Below, piece after piece: positions 62,000-64,000 of a stretch of DNA of 64,000 bases; within the stretch, counting starts at the first letter, position 1; each line of letters starts with the position of its first letter. Position numbers and translations under genes: made by a program. Location of the stretch: contig NZ_VXCA01000003.1 in the NCBI RefSeq assembly GCF_011369485.1, positions 124,001 through 188,000 on the forward strand, given 5' to 3'. Source of the DNA: Pseudomonas atagonensis (GTDB lineage: Bacteria > Pseudomonadota > Gammaproteobacteria > Pseudomonadales > Pseudomonadaceae). The notes under the pieces were generated by a model. The model searched no databases, was not told the origin of the DNA, and saw only the letters and a program-made list of their open reading frames with translations.

Positions 62000-62761
62000 T
62001 CAGCGGTAAAACAGCGAATACCCCACCTGCCCCACCGCTTCATTCAGCAATTGCCCGCTCTGCCAGATCGACTTGAACTCCGGCAGCCAGCCACCAAATG
62101 GCCGGGCGTTATCGGTGCCTAGAAAGCCGACAGGCGCTGGCACCACCTCAAATCCGGCCTGCTCGAAACACCAGACTGCGCGCGGCATGTGCCAGGCCTG
62201 CGTCACCACGACGACGCGTTTGATCCCTTGTGGCAGCAGCATATCGGCGCTGAACTTCGCGTTTTCCCACGTGGTACGGCTTTCGCCTTCCTGCCAGCGT
62301 ACGGTCACGCCGAAGTCATCCAGTAAAGAATCTGCCATCAACTTCGCCTCGGTCGGCGGCGTGCCGTAATGCAATCCGCCGCTGGTCAGGATCGGCAAGC
62401 CGGACGCCTTGGCCAATCGCGCGGCATAGCGCTGACGCTCAAGCCCGACGCCGGTCGGCTGATCCTCGCCCCAGGCCAGATCGCCCCGTTCACGTCCGGA
62501 ACCGAGCACCACAATCGCATCCGCGCGTTGGGCCAGCGTCGCCCACTCTTCACGGGCCAGCGGCGGCTCACGCTCCAGCGCCTTGGCCCCCCATTGCACC
62601 ACGACCGGCAGGCTCATCAGCCAGAAGCCGCCCAATCCGATGGCAAAGCACAATCCGGCCAGTCGCGGCCGCGAGCGGCGCAGCCACCAGGCAACCAGCA
62701 ACAGCAGCAAGAGAATGCCGGGCGGCAGCAGAAGTTGTTTGATGAAATAACGAAAAGGCAT
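62000..62761 (-). CDS. YdcF/ElyC-like DUF218 membrane protein
   Basis: 253-residue protein with two N-terminal membrane segments (LLLPPGILLLLLLVAWWLRR and LAGLCFAIGLGGFWLMSLPVVVQW) and a DUF218 domain: ADAIVVLGSGRERGDLAWG, ERQRYAARLAKASGLPILTSGG, SRTTWENAKFSADML and VVVVTQAWHMPRAVWCFEQAGFEVVPAPVGF. ElyC is tied to envelope integrity and undecaprenyl carrier use; the role here is inferred. Confidence 0.85.
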   Translation of the reverse strand: MPFRYFIKQLLLPPGILLLLLLVAWWLRRSRPRLAGLCFAIGLGGFWLMSLPVVVQWGAKALEREPPLAREEWATLAQRADAIVVLGSGRERGDLAWGEDQPTGVGLERQRYAARLAKASGLPILTSGGLHYGTPPTEAKLMADSLLDDFGVTVRWQEGESRTTWENAKFSADMLLPQGIKRVVVVTQAWHMPRAVWCFEQAGFEVVPAPVGFLGTDNARPFGGWLPEFKSIWQSGQLLNEAVGQVGYSLFYR

Positions 62762-62866
62762 CGAGCATCTCCAAAGATGCCCGAAGCCTAAGTGGGTTAA
62801 TACAGCGCGACAACCGGTAGGGTGGGATCCTGTTGAAAAAGATCCGTTTTTTGACCTGCCATGCGT

Positions 62867-63190
62867 TTACTTGGCCTGCAAAGCACGCACCTTGACGGTG
62901 TCTCTGCCGGGCGCCTTGTCCTTGAGCCAGATGACCTTGGCCGAATGTGCTGCATCGAGCTGCTTCACTGCTTGCGACAAGCATCCGTGCGTTTCACGTT
63001 CACTGCGATCCAGATAGGCCTTGACCAGTTTGAACTCGGCGGGGCTCAAGCCACGCAATTCCAGTTCCAGGGGGCGCTCATCGCGCAGCCGGTCAGCAGT
63101 TTTTACAGCGTCCAGGGCCATACCCAGACGATCGATCAACCTCTCGTACAACTCGGGTTTAGTCACGTTTTTTTGCCGTTGCTCCACCAT
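62867..63190 (-). CDS. Conserved small protein of unknown function
   Basis: 107-residue, charged, probably cytoplasmic protein (start VEQRQKNVTKPELYERLIDRLGMALDAVKTADRLRD), mostly helical, no signal peptide and no recognised domain. GAGGTGAGGG precedes the ATG. It lies between the ydcF-like gene and leuS, where P. aeruginosa also has a small hypothetical gene as I recall. Function cannot be named. Confidence 0.65.
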   Translation of the reverse strand: MVEQRQKNVTKPELYERLIDRLGMALDAVKTADRLRDERPLELELRGLSPAEFKLVKAYLDRSERETHGCLSQAVKQLDAAHSAKVIWLKDKAPGRDTVKVRALQAK

Positions 63191-63341
63191 CCCTCACCTC
63201 ATTGAAGATAAGACTCACTCCCCAGTTAGAGCTTAGCTTCGCTACACAAACCGGCTGCACGCCGCGACCAACGGCCCTCGCCACGGTTTTACCGGGCCAA
63301 ACAGCTGTAATCAGGGTTTCCCTAGGCCAAGCGCGGTCATG

Positions 63342-63347
63342 TATGCT
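63342..63347 (+). promoter_or_regulatory. Candidate -10 box of leuS
   Basis: TATGCT within TGTATGCTACGG lies about 100 bp before leuS. The -35 region (TTTCCC or TCCCTA) is weak. The implied leader of about 90 bases contains a hairpin-capable GGGCCATCCC. Confidence 0.35.
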
Positions 63348-63363
63348 ACGGCGCTTCCTGTAA

Positions 63364-64000
<637 letters not shown>

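Overview
The window reads as a chromosomal segment of a Pseudomonas of the fluorescens group. Reasons: GC-rich coding sequence throughout; intergenic copies of the palindrome family TGTGGGAGCGGGCTTGCTCGC known from P. fluorescens genomes; and, from about 39 kb onward, a gene order that I remember from P. aeruginosa (hrpB, fieF-like, lrp, rluE-like, amn, acyl-CoA dehydrogenase, ladS, thiD, thiE, hemL, miaB, phoH-like, ybeY, corC, lnt, leuS). No rRNA, tRNA, CRISPR array, prophage or insertion sequence was seen. The window cuts an MFS transporter gene at its left edge and leuS at its right edge.

Left part (1-39 kb), a mosaic of accessory and housekeeping genes. 0-6 kb holds an MFS exporter tail, a higBA toxin-antitoxin pair under two palindromes, a DJ-1/PfpI protein without its usual cysteine, a purine permease overlapping trmA, and a DUF4160/DUF2442 pair whose second member ends in an AT-hook-like tail. 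6-12 kb is a quinate/shikimate catabolic cluster: type II dehydroquinase, a shikimate dehydrogenase with an NAD-type Asp, a TetR regulator, a two-domain 3-dehydroshikimate dehydratase (QuiC) and an MFS importer. These should convert quinate/shikimate-type compounds to protocatechuate. 12-18.5 kb is a second catabolic cluster around an IclR regulator: an EamA transporter, a TIM-barrel isomerase-like protein and a Gfo/Idh/MocA dehydrogenase on one side, a KstD-like flavin dehydrogenase and an aldo-keto reductase on the other. A TGGAAT-N3-ATTCCA-type dyad lies before each arm. Its substrate is unknown and it is the best candidate here for an undescribed pathway.

18.5-39 kb carries two tandem zinc metallopeptidases followed without a gap by a secreted alpha/beta hydrolase, a HAD phosphatase/tesB pair, a divergent GNAT acetyltransferase and histone-deacetylase-like protein, an HI0933-type flavoprotein, rhlE, an EamA exporter divergent from an AsnC regulator, a DEDDh exonuclease with a NYN nuclease, two membrane or surface proteins, an endonuclease/phosphatase-fold protein, and an orphan ABC importer next to an aldehyde dehydrogenase and a LysR regulator.

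Right part (39-64 kb) is conserved core: RNA helicase, metal efflux, rRNA and tRNA modification, AMP nucleosidase, the LadS hybrid kinase, thiamine and heme synthesis, and the miaB-phoH-ybeY-corC-lnt block leading to leuS. The main surprise there is the 464-bp gap before the Lrp-type gene at 44.8 kb. Its minus strand carries a branched-chain-rich 26-codon ORF, GC-rich structure and a strong terminator, arranged like an attenuator leader with no biosynthetic gene behind it.

Three families of intergenic palindrome pairs are scattered through the window: GTGGGAG-type, GTGGCGAGGGG-type and GTTCCCACGC-type. Most sit just after stop codons. All functional calls rest on reading the protein sequences by eye; no database search was run.
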